The notes under the pieces are model-generated. The model was not told the origin of the DNA, searched no databases, and saw only the letters and a program-made list of their open reading frames with translations. A stretch of 64,000 nucleotides of DNA from JBNAGF01 sp049801055. GTDB taxonomy: Bacteria > Pseudomonadota > Alphaproteobacteria > Rhodobacterales > Rhodobacteraceae. The DNA lies in contig NZ_JBNAGF010000007.1 of assembly GCF_049801055.1 (NCBI RefSeq), positions 186,001 through 250,000 on the forward strand, read 5' to 3'. Shown here in pieces: positions 43,738-52,815 of this stretch; the stretch's first letter is position 1, and each line of letters opens with the position of its first letter. A program made the position numbers and the translations under genes.

Positions 43738-44658
43738 GTGGGTCAGTCGAGCAGGACAAACCCCAAAGTGGCGGTATTGATGGGCGGACCTTCGCGCGAG
43801 CGCGAGGTGTCGTTGTCCAGCGGGCGTGAATGCGCAGCCGCCCTGAGGGAGCAGGGATTTGAGGTGGCGGAACTGGATGCCGGTCCCGACCTCTGTGCCC
43901 GTCTTCAGGACATCCGGCCGGACGTCGTCTTTAATGCGCTGCATGGGCGCTGGGGTGAAGACGGCTGTGTGCAGGGTATGCTGGAATGGCTTGGTCTGCC
44001 CTATACTCATTCCGGGGTTTTGTCCTCCGCTCTGGCGATGGACAAGCAGAAATCCAAGGAAGCTTTTCGCGCTGCTGGCCTGCCGGTGGTGGAAAGCGTT
44101 CTCGTTCCAAAGGCCGGAGTCGAAGCGGCACATGTGCTGGCGCCGCCATACGTGGTCAAGCCCAACAACGAAGGGTCTTCGGTCGGGATCTACATTGTTC
44201 ACGAAAGCGCCAACCGGCCTCCCAAGCTGGATGATGACATGCCTGACGAGGTCATGGTGGAAACTTATGTGCCGGGGCGTGAACTGACGACGACTGTAAT
44301 GGGTGACCGAGCGCTCTCGGTCACCGATATTGTTACCGACGGCTGGTATGACTACGCCGCAAAATACAAACCCGGAGGGTCTCGGCACGTGATACCCGCA
44401 GATGTTCCAGCGGATATTTACGAGCATTGCCTTGATTATGCTCTGCGTGCCCATCGAGCCTTGGGGTGCCGGGGTGTCAGCCGAACGGACTACCGTTGGG
44501 ACGAAAGCCGCGGAGTGGACGGCTTGTATCTGTTGGAAGTCAACACCCAACCCGGCATGACACCGACCTCTCTGGTGCCGGAGCAAGCCGCGGAGTTGGG
44601 AATGAGTTTTGGTCAGCTTTGCGCGTGGATGGTGGAGGATGCCTCATGCGATCGGTAG
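43738..44658 (+). CDS. ddl: D-alanine--D-alanine ligase
   Basis: ATP-grasp ligase making the D-Ala-D-Ala used by MurF. Of 306 residues, KVAVLMGGPSREREVSLSSG opens the protein, and HGRWGEDGCVQGMLEWLGLPYTHSG, VKPNNEGSSVGI and CRGVSRTDYRW follow. LLEVNTQPGMTPTSLVPEQA holds the metal and substrate residues. Start set at GTG 43738, five bases after GAGGC; a TTG ten codons upstream has no such site. It overlaps ftsQ by 13 bases. Confidence 0.96.
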   Translation: MGQSSRTNPKVAVLMGGPSREREVSLSSGRECAAALREQGFEVAELDAGPDLCARLQDIRPDVVFNALHGRWGEDGCVQGMLEWLGLPYTHSGVLSSALAMDKQKSKEAFRAAGLPVVESVLVPKAGVEAAHVLAPPYVVKPNNEGSSVGIYIVHESANRPPKLDDDMPDEVMVETYVPGRELTTTVMGDRALSVTDIVTDGWYDYAAKYKPGGSRHVIPADVPADIYEHCLDYALRAHRALGCRGVSRTDYRWDESRGVDGLYLLEVNTQPGMTPTSLVPEQAAELGMSFGQLCAWMVEDASCDR

Positions 44659-45650
44659 TGCAGTCTCTTCTGCCCGTCCGCTTCAGAGGCAAGCCGCTGG
44701 AAGGCGTGGACGCGGAATTCGAAAGCGGCGAGGTCGTCGGCGAGCGGCCCGGAGCATTCCGGCTCGATGGTGCGCAGGAATTGAACTCCGGCGGTCGGAA
44801 ATGCGATCCCGCTCCCTCGCGGCTCAGCTACCGAATGCAACGATGGATGCTGACTCCGGGCATTCGGCTCGGCTTGCGGATCGGCGTCCCTTTCTGCTTG
44901 GTCTTTGCCTTGAGTAGCGCTTTTCTGGCGGACGAAAAACGCAGCGATGCTTTGAACCAGTTTGTGGCCGACATGCGCGCCTCTTTTGAGGAGCGTCCGG
45001 AGTTCATGGTCAACCTGATGGCCATTGATGGTGCCGGCAAAAGCCTGGCGCAGGACATTCGCGAGGTTGTTCCGATCGATTTCCCGGTCAGTTCGTTCAA
45101 CCTAGATGTGGAACAGATCCGCGAAGTGATAACCGGGCTGGATCCCGTCAAGAGCGCGCGCGTCATGGTCCGCCCCGGCGGAATTCTTCAGATCAACGTG
45201 AGCGAGCGGATACCGGTGATCGTCTGGCGTACCCGTGACGGGGTTGAGATGTTGGATGAAACAGGTGCCCATGTAGACGACCTGCCGAGCCGCGCCGCGC
45301 GTCCCGATTTGCCTCTGATCGCTGGCATTGGGGCAGACGCGCATGTGGGCGAGGCCCTGCGTCTTTTGGAAACCGCGCGGCCTCTCGGTCACCGGTTGCG
45401 CGGACTGGTTCGCGTGGGTGAGCGCCGATGGGATGTGGTTCTGGACCGTGGGCAGCGCGTTTTGCTGCCGACGGACAAGCCGGTGCGCGCTCTGGAGCGG
45501 GTTCTGGTTCTCAATGAGGTGCAGGATTTGCTGGAACGGGATGTTGCAGCTGTAGACATGCGGATCTCCGCGCGTCCGACCCTGCGGATGACGGAAGCCG
45601 CCGTAGAAAGCTGGTGGCAAATTAGACAGGCAAGTGGAAACGGGCAGTGA
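44646..45650 (+). CDS. ftsQ: Cell division protein FtsQ
   Basis: Bitopic divisome protein of 334 residues linking early and late division proteins. A long cytoplasmic N-terminus (about 1-78) precedes the membrane helix GLRIGVPFCLVFALSSAFLA. Next comes a periplasmic POTRA domain (about 110-180: MVNLMAIDGAGKSLAQDIREVVP, SSFNLDVEQIREVITGLDPV) and the beta domain VNVSERIPVIVWR-type strand. Start ATG 44646 fits; the frame is open further upstream but only inside ddl. It overlaps both neighbours. Confidence 0.93.
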   Translation: MRSVVQSLLPVRFRGKPLEGVDAEFESGEVVGERPGAFRLDGAQELNSGGRKCDPAPSRLSYRMQRWMLTPGIRLGLRIGVPFCLVFALSSAFLADEKRSDALNQFVADMRASFEERPEFMVNLMAIDGAGKSLAQDIREVVPIDFPVSSFNLDVEQIREVITGLDPVKSARVMVRPGGILQINVSERIPVIVWRTRDGVEMLDETGAHVDDLPSRAARPDLPLIAGIGADAHVGEALRLLETARPLGHRLRGLVRVGERRWDVVLDRGQRVLLPTDKPVRALERVLVLNEVQDLLERDVAAVDMRISARPTLRMTEAAVESWWQIRQASGNGQ

Positions 45651-46987
45651 TGATGACGGACCTCTATCAGTCCCAGCGAGCCATGCGGCAAATGAGGCGC
45701 CAAGCCATGCAACGCGGCGTCGTCGCGATCCTTGATGTAGGCAGTTCCAAGATTGCCTGTCTGGTTCTGCGCTTTGATGGCACCGGACGGCTGAGCGAAG
45801 ACAACTCCATCGGGTCGATGGCGGGACAGAGCGGTTTCAGGGTGATTGGCGCGGCCACCACCCGATCACGTGGCGTGCAGTTCGGCGAAATCAATGCGAT
45901 GCAGGAAACCGAGCGGGCCATTCGGACCGCGCTTCAGGCCGCACAAAAAATGGCCGAGATACGTGTCGACCACGTCATTGCCTGTTTCTCCGGTGCTCAA
46001 CCGAGATCCTACGGCCTTGATGCCAAGATCGAACTTGAAACGCAGGTCGTTACCGAGAGCGAAGTTGCTCGGGTTCTGAGTGCCTGTGACGTCCCGGAAT
46101 ACGGGGCAGGGCGTGAAGTTTTGCACGCGCAGCCCGTGAACTTCGCGCTCGACAACCGCTCGGGCCTCGCGGACCCGCGCGGGCAGCTCGGTCAGGAACT
46201 GGCGGTCGACATGCATATGCTGACCGTGGATGCGCCATCGATCCAGAACCTTGTTCATTGCATCAAACGCTGCGATCTGGAACTCGCGGGCATTGCCTCG
46301 TCGGCTTATGTATCTGGCATTTCCTCGCTGGTTGAGGACGAGCAGGAACTGGGTGCTGCCTGTATCGACATGGGGGGCGGTTCGACCTCGATTTCGATCT
46401 TCATGAAAAAGCACATGATTTTTGCCGATAGCGTTCGGATGGGTGGCGATCACGTCACCGGCGACATCTCAATGGGGCTCGGAATTCCGGCATCCAATGC
46501 CGAACGGATCAAGACGTTCTGCGGCGGTGTTCACGCCACAGGTGCCGACGACCGTGACATGATCGACATTGGTGGCGACACCGGGGATTGGGAACATGAC
46601 CGCAGGACAGTGAGCCGGGCGGAATTGATCGGCATCATGCGGCCGCGGGTAGAAGAGATCCTTGAAGAGGTGCGCGCCCGCCTTGATGCTGCGGGCTTCG
46701 ACCACCTGCCGAGCCAGCAGATTGTTCTTACGGGGGGCGCAAGCCAGATCATGGGGCTTGACGGGCTGGCCAGTCGTATTCTGGGGCAGCGTGTGCGTCT
46801 GGGGCGGCCGCTGCGCGTTCATGGCCTGCCGCAATCGGCAACAGGGCCGGGATTTTCTTCGGCGGTCGGGTTGAGCCTGTTTGCAGCCAACCCGCAGGAT
46901 GAATGGTGGGATTTTGAAATTCCCGTTGATCGCTACCCGTCGCGCTCGATCAAGAGGGCGGTGCAATGGTTCCGGGACAACTGGTGA
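45650..46987 (+). CDS. ftsA: Cell division protein FtsA
   Basis: Actin-like ATPase that tethers FtsZ to the membrane, 445 residues. ATP-binding VAILDVGSSKIACLVLR opens the fold. The 1C subdomain is around GAATTRSRGVQFGEI, and the phosphate-2 loop is ACIDMGGGSTSISIF. QIVLTGGASQIMGLDGLASRILGQRVRLG lies near the end. The C-terminal IKRAVQWFRDNW is the amphipathic membrane-targeting helix. Start at ATG 45650 overlapping the ftsQ stop; a second ATG follows directly. ftsZ is 174 bases away with its own control region. Confidence 0.96.
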   Translation: MMTDLYQSQRAMRQMRRQAMQRGVVAILDVGSSKIACLVLRFDGTGRLSEDNSIGSMAGQSGFRVIGAATTRSRGVQFGEINAMQETERAIRTALQAAQKMAEIRVDHVIACFSGAQPRSYGLDAKIELETQVVTESEVARVLSACDVPEYGAGREVLHAQPVNFALDNRSGLADPRGQLGQELAVDMHMLTVDAPSIQNLVHCIKRCDLELAGIASSAYVSGISSLVEDEQELGAACIDMGGGSTSISIFMKKHMIFADSVRMGGDHVTGDISMGLGIPASNAERIKTFCGGVHATGADDRDMIDIGGDTGDWEHDRRTVSRAELIGIMRPRVEEILEEVRARLDAAGFDHLPSQQIVLTGGASQIMGLDGLASRILGQRVRLGRPLRVHGLPQSATGPGFSSAVGLSLFAANPQDEWWDFEIPVDRYPSRSIKRAVQWFRDNW

Positions 46988-47078
46988 TCGCAAGATCTCG
47001 CGTATCAAACGAAATCCCGCGTCTACCGGCGGAAGATTGCCCATATTTTGCGGTATTTTTGCGTTTTTTTGATGACGA

Positions 47079-47113
47079 CCTATCCACATCAGGGTAGGAT
47101 TGTTGTGGATAGG
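47079..47113. promoter_or_regulatory. Inverted pair of near-consensus DnaA boxes upstream of ftsZ
   Basis: CCTATCCACA (47079-47088) and TGTGGATAGG (47104-47113) are exact complements around a 15-base spacer. Each contains CTATCCACA, one base away from the DnaA box TTATNCACA. No T-run follows, so a terminator is unlikely. The pair sits about 50-80 bases before the ftsZ start. In Caulobacter DnaA activates ftsZ transcription (established); the same is inferred here. Confidence 0.55.
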
Positions 47114-47161
47114 TAACAAAAATGAATGCGCCGGCGGGCGCACAACACAGGCGGACAGAGC

Positions 47162-48829
47162 ATGACATTGAATCTTTCGATGCCCGGACAGGACGATTTG
47201 AAGCCGCGGATCACGGTATTTGGCGTGGGCGGAGCCGGGGGTAACGCAGTCAACAACATGATCGAGAAACAGCTCGACGGCGTTGACTTTGTGGTGGCAA
47301 ACACAGATGCGCAGGCCCTTCAGCAGAGCCGGAGCGAAGCCCGGGTGCAACTGGGTGTCAAGGTAACCGAGGGTCTCGGTGCCGGCGCGCGGGCAACAGT
47401 GGGCGCTGCGGCTGCCGAAGAAAGCATCGAACAGATCGTGGATCACCTGGCCGGCGCACATATGTGTTTCATCACGGCAGGAATGGGAGGTGGCACCGGT
47501 ACCGGCGCGGCTCCGATCATCGCTCAGGCGGCGCGTGAACTGGGAGTTCTGACCGTGGGCGTCGTGACCAAGCCTTTCCAGTTTGAAGGCGCAAAGCGGA
47601 TGAGCCAGGCCGAGGACGGCGTTGATGCGCTCCAGAAAGTTGTCGATACGCTGATCATCATTCCGAACCAGAACCTGTTCCGCCTGGCCAACGAAAAGAC
47701 CACGTTCACCGAGGCATTTTCCATGGCCGATGACGTTCTGTATCAGGGCGTCAAAGGTGTGACTGACCTGATGGTTCGCCCTGGCCTGATCAACCTCGAC
47801 TTTGCCGACGTTCGTGCCGTGATGGACGAGATGGGCAAAGCGATGATGGGAACCGGCGAGGCCGATGGCGAAGACCGCGCGATTCAGGCAGCCGAGAAGG
47901 CAATTGCAAACCCGCTGCTGGACGAGATCTCGCTGCGTGGCGCAAAGGGCGTCTTGATCAATATCACTGGTGCTCACGACCTGACCCTGTTCGAACTGGA
48001 CGAGGCTGCCAACCGTATCCGCGAAGAGGTGGATCCCGAAGCGAACATTATTGTGGGCTCCACGCTGGACACCAACATGGATGGCACGATGCGCGTTTCG
48101 GTTGTTGCAACCGGCATCGACGCATCCGAGGTCCAGCACGACGTTCCGGTTCCGCGCCGTCCTCTGTCGCAGCCGCTCAAGCAGAAAGTCGTGGCGGAAG
48201 AAACTGTTGCAGAAGTCACGCCGGAGCCCGTGGCGGCAGCAGCACCTCTGACGCTGGAAGAGCCAATGGTCGAGCAGGTAGCCGACGTGGCAGAAGAGCC
48301 GAGCCTGTTCGAGAATTTCGAAGTGGAGCAAGCCGCCGCCGAAGATCTGGGCGAAGACATCTTTGCCGCTGACGAACCGGAATTGCTGGAAGAAGATGGC
48401 CTGCCGCCGCCGGCCTATCAGCCTGCTCCGCAACACCCGCAGGTTCCGGCCTTTGAGCCGCGCGCGATGCAACGTGAAGACCAGACCGCCGAAAGCTTCG
48501 TCGCACCCTCCCGAGGGATGCCTTCGCAGGAAACGACGCGCCGGCTTCACATGGCAGCCGCGAAGACACCCGAGGCGGTTCCGCAGGAGGATCCTGCAGC
48601 CTACCGGGGCGCGGAGCAACCGGCTGGGCGCAAAGGTTTTGGTATCAATAATCTGCTCAACCGGATGACCGGACAAGGAGCTGAAACACCGCACGAGCGT
48701 CCTGCTGCTCCAGTTCGCCAGCAGCCTCCGATGGGGCAGGCCGGGGCCGCTGCTCAGCCTCAGGCAGAGCAGGATCCGGATCAGGAACGGATCGAGATTC
48801 CCGCTTTCCTGCGCCGTCAGGCCAACTGA
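47162..48829 (+). CDS. ftsZ: Cell division protein FtsZ
   Basis: Tubulin-like GTPase forming the division ring, 555 residues. GTP-binding FGVGGAGGNAVNNMI is near 20-34, the tubulin signature GGGTGTG is at 109-115, and the T7 loop is around DLTL/NLDFADVRAVM. The globular part ends near residue 325. The long Pro/Glu/Ala-rich linker (about 330-535) is typical of alphaproteobacteria. The extreme C-terminus ERIEIPAFLRRQAN is the conserved peptide for FtsA and other partners. Start ATG 47162 gives MTLNLSMPG; the frame is open 12 codons upstream without a ribosome site. Confidence 0.98.
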   Translation: MTLNLSMPGQDDLKPRITVFGVGGAGGNAVNNMIEKQLDGVDFVVANTDAQALQQSRSEARVQLGVKVTEGLGAGARATVGAAAAEESIEQIVDHLAGAHMCFITAGMGGGTGTGAAPIIAQAARELGVLTVGVVTKPFQFEGAKRMSQAEDGVDALQKVVDTLIIIPNQNLFRLANEKTTFTEAFSMADDVLYQGVKGVTDLMVRPGLINLDFADVRAVMDEMGKAMMGTGEADGEDRAIQAAEKAIANPLLDEISLRGAKGVLINITGAHDLTLFELDEAANRIREEVDPEANIIVGSTLDTNMDGTMRVSVVATGIDASEVQHDVPVPRRPLSQPLKQKVVAEETVAEVTPEPVAAAAPLTLEEPMVEQVADVAEEPSLFENFEVEQAAAEDLGEDIFAADEPELLEEDGLPPPAYQPAPQHPQVPAFEPRAMQREDQTAESFVAPSRGMPSQETTRRLHMAAAKTPEAVPQEDPAAYRGAEQPAGRKGFGINNLLNRMTGQGAETPHERPAAPVRQQPPMGQAGAAAQPQAEQDPDQERIEIPAFLRRQAN

Positions 48830-48852
48830 ACCGGTCACAATAGGTAAAGAAA

Positions 48853-48877
48853 GGGCCACCTTCGGGTGGCCTTTTTT
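48853..48877 (+). terminator. Rho-independent terminator after ftsZ
   Basis: Stem GGCCACC/GGTGGCC closed by a TTCG tetraloop and followed by six Ts. It separates the dcw transcript from lpxC. Confidence 0.93.
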
Positions 48878-49040
48878 ATTTTGTTTTCAGGTATCTAAGG
48901 TTGTGTGCGCAATCCGGCGCCGATTCAATACAGTCATGTTTCATTTGGTTGCAAAGAGTGAGTTGAGCCTTGGACCCCCTCCCATTACGTGATGGTCAAC
49001 ACAGCTCGTCGAGGCTGGAAACTGCGGTAAGAGGCACAGG

Positions 49041-49961
49041 GTGCAAAATACGCTCAAAAGCTCGGTCGTCTTCAAAGGTGTCGGATTGCACAGCGGTGCA
49101 CCGGCGAACATGACTCTTCGTCCGGCTGCCGCCGGGCATGGGATCTGGTTCAAGCGGACGGATATCGAGTTGGGCAATGCTATGATCCCGGCTTCTTATG
49201 ATCTTGTTGAGCGCTCTCCGCTTTGCACCCGACTCGTGAACGGTGCCGGCGTATCGGTTTCGACGGTCGAGCATGTCATGGCTGCGCTCGCTGGTTGCGG
49301 TGTTCACAACGCTTTGATCGAGATCGACGGCCCGGAAGTTCCGATTCTTGATGGCTCTTCGGCCCCATTCGTGCGCGGCATCATGGCTTTGGGCGTGCGC
49401 CGGCAGGCAGCACCGGTCTTGGCCTTCAAGGTTCTCAAGCCGGTAACTGTCGAAAAAGACGGTGCGCGTGCGACGCTGCTGCCTTCGGAGCGTCTTGAGA
49501 TTGAATTCCACATCGATTTTGTAGACGAGGCGATCGGCAAGCAGAGCAAGACGCTGGACATGCGCAATGGCAGTTTTGCCCGCGAACTTTGTGACAGCCG
49601 GACATTCTGCCGCAAATCCGATGTCGACATGATGCGCGAGAACGGTTTGGCCCTTGGCGGTTCGCTCGACAATGCGGTGGTCGTTGATGGACACATTGTA
49701 TTGACGCCCGGCGGGCTGCGCCACGAAGACGAAGCCGTGCGTCACAAGATGCTCGATGCGTTGGGTGATCTGGCACTGGCCGGTGGTCCGCTGTTGGGCC
49801 GCTACGTGGGGGAACGTGCCGGACATGCACTGACCAACACGCTGCTGCGCGAGTTGTTCGCGACTCCTGGTGCGGTTCAACCCGTTCTGTGCGACTCGGA
49901 AACGGCTGCTCTGCTGCCGGGGCAGGGGTTGGTCTGGGATGAAATCCCACAGGTCGCCTGA
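49041..49961 (+). CDS. lpxC: UDP-3-O-acyl-N-acetylglucosamine deacetylase LpxC
   Basis: Zinc enzyme for the first committed step of lipid A synthesis, 306 residues. VVFKGVGLHSGAPANMTL opens the protein. The active-site pair E77-H78 is in STVEHVMAAL, and the second zinc site has H235 and D239 in HKMLDALGDLALAGG. A late GHALTN holds the catalytic histidine. The start is GTG 49041 with AAGAGGCACAGG just upstream. It follows the ftsZ terminator, so it has its own promoter in the 160-base gap. Confidence 0.97.
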   Translation: MQNTLKSSVVFKGVGLHSGAPANMTLRPAAAGHGIWFKRTDIELGNAMIPASYDLVERSPLCTRLVNGAGVSVSTVEHVMAALAGCGVHNALIEIDGPEVPILDGSSAPFVRGIMALGVRRQAAPVLAFKVLKPVTVEKDGARATLLPSERLEIEFHIDFVDEAIGKQSKTLDMRNGSFARELCDSRTFCRKSDVDMMRENGLALGGSLDNAVVVDGHIVLTPGGLRHEDEAVRHKMLDALGDLALAGGPLLGRYVGERAGHALTNTLLRELFATPGAVQPVLCDSETAALLPGQGLVWDEIPQVA

Positions 49962-50091
49962 AGCCTCTGTTTTACCCTTCAACTTGTTCCCGCCGGATGC
50001 GATTAGGGCGTTTTGCAGCACGGATTAATGTGCTAGACCAAGGCCCAATCGGGCTGAACGCCCTAAGGCAAGTCAACGAGGGTAGGCAAGC

Positions 50092-50937
50092 ATGATCGGC
50101 GGTGGATCACGGGCCAAAACAATTGCGGCTCTTCTTCTTGTTGCCATGCTTGCGGCCTGTGGCAACAATTCGGGAACGGATCGTTCCGAAAATCTCGAAG
50201 TCTACACGCCTGAACAGATCTATGCCCGGGGCGAATTTGAGTTGGCTCGCAAACGGTCGGAAGACGCGGCTTGGTATTTTTCGGAGATCGAACGGCTTTA
50301 CCCGTATTCCAACTGGGCAAAACGCGCTCTTATCATGCAGGCGTTTTCTTATCACGCCGGTCGGGACTATGAAAATAGCCGGGCCTCAGCTCAGCGGTAT
50401 ATCGACTTCTATCCCACGGACGAAGACGCAGCCTATGCCCAGTATCTTCTGGCGCTCAGCTATTACGACCAGATTGACGAGGTCGGGCGCGATCAGGGTC
50501 TGACCTTTCAGGCGCTTCAGGCATTGCGCACGGTCATCGAAGTTTATCCCGACAGTGAGTATGCGTCTTCGGCAATTCTGAAATTCGATCTTGCGTTCGA
50601 CCATCTGGCCGCCAAGGAAATGGAAATCGGGCGCTATTACCTGCGCCGGCAACACTATACCGCCGCAATTAACCGGTTCCGTGTGGTGGTCGAGGACTTC
50701 CAGACCACATCGCATACCGCTGAGGCATTGCACCGGTTGGTCGAGGCCTATCTTTCCCTTGGGCTTCTGGACGAGGCGCAAACGGCCGGGGCGATCCTTG
50801 GATACAACTATCAGTCGACGGAATGGTACGAAGACAGCTACAAACTGCTGACGGCTGCCGGTCTCAAGCTGAAGAGCAAGGGCAACAACTGGCTCAGCCA
50901 GATCTACCGCCAGTCGGTCAAGGGCCAGTGGCTGTAA
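50092..50937 (+). CDS. bamD: Outer-membrane assembly lipoprotein BamD
   Basis: Lipoprotein of the BAM complex that inserts outer-membrane beta-barrels, 281 residues. The signal peptide ends with the lipobox LAAC, so C23 is lipidated. The mature part is five TPR-like repeats (ARGEFELARKRSEDAAWYFSEIERLYPYS, AQYLLALSYYDQID, KEMEIGRYYLRRQHYTAAINRF), the BamD/ComL pattern. ATG 50092 follows GAGGGTAGGCAAGC. recN is 36 bases downstream, the usual neighbour in alphaproteobacteria. Confidence 0.95.
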   Translation: MIGGGSRAKTIAALLLVAMLAACGNNSGTDRSENLEVYTPEQIYARGEFELARKRSEDAAWYFSEIERLYPYSNWAKRALIMQAFSYHAGRDYENSRASAQRYIDFYPTDEDAAYAQYLLALSYYDQIDEVGRDQGLTFQALQALRTVIEVYPDSEYASSAILKFDLAFDHLAAKEMEIGRYYLRRQHYTAAINRFRVVVEDFQTTSHTAEALHRLVEAYLSLGLLDEAQTAGAILGYNYQSTEWYEDSYKLLTAAGLKLKSKGNNWLSQIYRQSVKGQWL

Positions 50938-50973
50938 CGCGCAGCCAGTGGGGGACGGCGATGGGACCGGATC

Positions 50974-52623
50974 ATGCTGCGCACGCTTGAAATCCGGGAT
51001 CTGCTGATCATCGACCGGTTGGAACTCGACTTTCAACCCGGGTTGAACGTATTGACCGGAGAGACTGGTGCAGGCAAGTCGATCCTGTTGGATTCGCTCG
51101 GATTTGTGCTTGGGTGGCGGGGCCGCGCCGAGCTGGTTCGCAAGGGCGCAGATCAGGGCGAGGTGGTTGCGGTTTTTGACCTTTCTGAAAGTCATCCGGC
51201 CCGGGAGGTTCTGGAAAATGCGGGCCTGCCAGCCGGGGATGAACTGATCCTGCGGCGGGTCAATTCCTCGGACGGACGCAAAACGGCTTGGGTGAATGAC
51301 CGGCGGTGTTCGGGAGAAGTGCTGCGCGCGCTATCGGAAACCCTGCTGGAGCTTCACGGCCAACATGATGATCGGGGTTTGTTGAACCCGCAAGGGCACA
51401 AACAGATGCTCGACACGTTCGCCGGGCTGTCCCAAATGCTTGATAAGGCCGCCGCAGCATGGCGCGGAATGCGCCAGTGTCGGGCGGCGTTGGAAACGGC
51501 TACGGCAGCTCTCGAAGCTGTCCGGGCGGAAGAAGATTTTCTGCGACATGCCGTGGCCGAACTGGATCAGCTTGATCCGCAGCCGGGTGAGGATGCCGAA
51601 CTGGACAGCCGTCGCCGACGCATGCAAGCGGCCGAACGGATTCGCGACGATATTCTTCGGGCAAACTCGCTGTTGGGAGCGGACGGAGCCGAAAGCGCTA
51701 TGGGCGATGCATTGCGCTGGCTCGAAGGGGTTTCGGATCAGGCCGGAGGTGAGTTGGAAAATCCCATCGCTTCGCTGGGACGAGCCATGATCGAGCTATC
51801 CGAAGCGCAGGCCGGTGTCGAAAGCTGCCTTGCTGCGCTTGATATCGATCCCACAGACCTGGAGCAGGTCGAGGAACGGTTGTTCGCTATCCGGGCCTTG
51901 GCACGCAAACATGATGTGACCGCCGATGAATTGGCGACCCATGCAGAAGTGCTGCGCGAGAAACTTGCTGCATTGGACGCGGGCGAAGCTGACCTGCATG
52001 AGCTGCAAGTTGCGCTTCGCGGTTCCGAAGAGGCTTATGACCGCATCGCGACAGAGCTTTCCGAAGCGCGCCGCCTTGCTGCCGGGCGGCTCGACACGGC
52101 AGTTATGGCTGAACTGGCGCCTCTGAAAATGGATCGCGCCCTGTTTGAAACACAGGTACGAAACGCCGAACCGGGCCCCGACGGCCGCGATACAGTGAAT
52201 TTCATGGTGGCGACCAATCCAGGCGCTCCGGCCGGGCCACTCAGCAAGATTGCTTCGGGTGGCGAACTAAGTCGGTTCCTGCTGGCGCTCAAGGTATGTC
52301 TGACGGGAGAGGACGGGGCCCGCACCATGATCTTTGACGAGATCGACCGCGGGGTAGGGGGGGCAACAGCCGATGCTGTGGGGCGCCGCCTCGCCGCGCT
52401 TGCCGAAGGCGGACAGGTTTTGGTTGTTACCCATTCCCCTCAAGTCGCAGCCCGTGGCGCCCACCACTGGCGGGTTCAGAAGCAGGTAAAAGACGACATC
52501 ACGCTCTCGTCGGTTGTGCCGCTGCCGGCCACGCAACGGGTCGACGAACTTGCGCGTATGCTGGCCGGCGATACCGTAACCGAAGAAGCTCGTTCCGCCG
52601 CACGGGCGCTTCTGGCTGGTTAG
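50974..52623 (+). CDS. recN: DNA repair protein RecN
   Basis: SMC-like ATPase for double-strand-break repair, 549 residues. MLRTLEIRDLLIIDRLELDF leads to Walker A GETGAGKS at 29-36. The middle (about 150-360) is coiled coil with heptad leucines. The C-terminal ATPase half has the signature KIASGGELSRFLLALK, Walker B TMIFDEIDRGVGG and the late QVLVVTHSPQVAARG. The DNA-ligase gene that often follows recN in this group is absent here; a ClC channel gene follows after 190 bases. Confidence 0.97.
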   Translation: MLRTLEIRDLLIIDRLELDFQPGLNVLTGETGAGKSILLDSLGFVLGWRGRAELVRKGADQGEVVAVFDLSESHPAREVLENAGLPAGDELILRRVNSSDGRKTAWVNDRRCSGEVLRALSETLLELHGQHDDRGLLNPQGHKQMLDTFAGLSQMLDKAAAAWRGMRQCRAALETATAALEAVRAEEDFLRHAVAELDQLDPQPGEDAELDSRRRRMQAAERIRDDILRANSLLGADGAESAMGDALRWLEGVSDQAGGELENPIASLGRAMIELSEAQAGVESCLAALDIDPTDLEQVEERLFAIRALARKHDVTADELATHAEVLREKLAALDAGEADLHELQVALRGSEEAYDRIATELSEARRLAAGRLDTAVMAELAPLKMDRALFETQVRNAEPGPDGRDTVNFMVATNPGAPAGPLSKIASGGELSRFLLALKVCLTGEDGARTMIFDEIDRGVGGATADAVGRRLAALAEGGQVLVVTHSPQVAARGAHHWRVQKQVKDDITLSSVVPLPATQRVDELARMLAGDTVTEEARSAARALLAG

Positions 52624-52815
52624 TTCCGACGAAATCTGCGTTCACGCCAACCGATATTTCTGAAGGTCCAAACCGGGGCAATGCAGCAGCAGCCGTCAGT
52701 TGCGTTCCTGAACGGAATAGGGGCTCAACCCGTTGCCAAGGCAAGCAAACAATCCGGAAAACCGTTTCACACTACCCATGAAGCGAATTAAACAGGGTGG
52801 AACGGCGAGGTTTGG

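Noticed and set aside
48853..48877. Possible small regulatory RNA after ftsZ
   Set aside because: The hairpin with TTCG loop and six Ts is fully explained as the ftsZ terminator; nothing upstream of it suggests a separate RNA.
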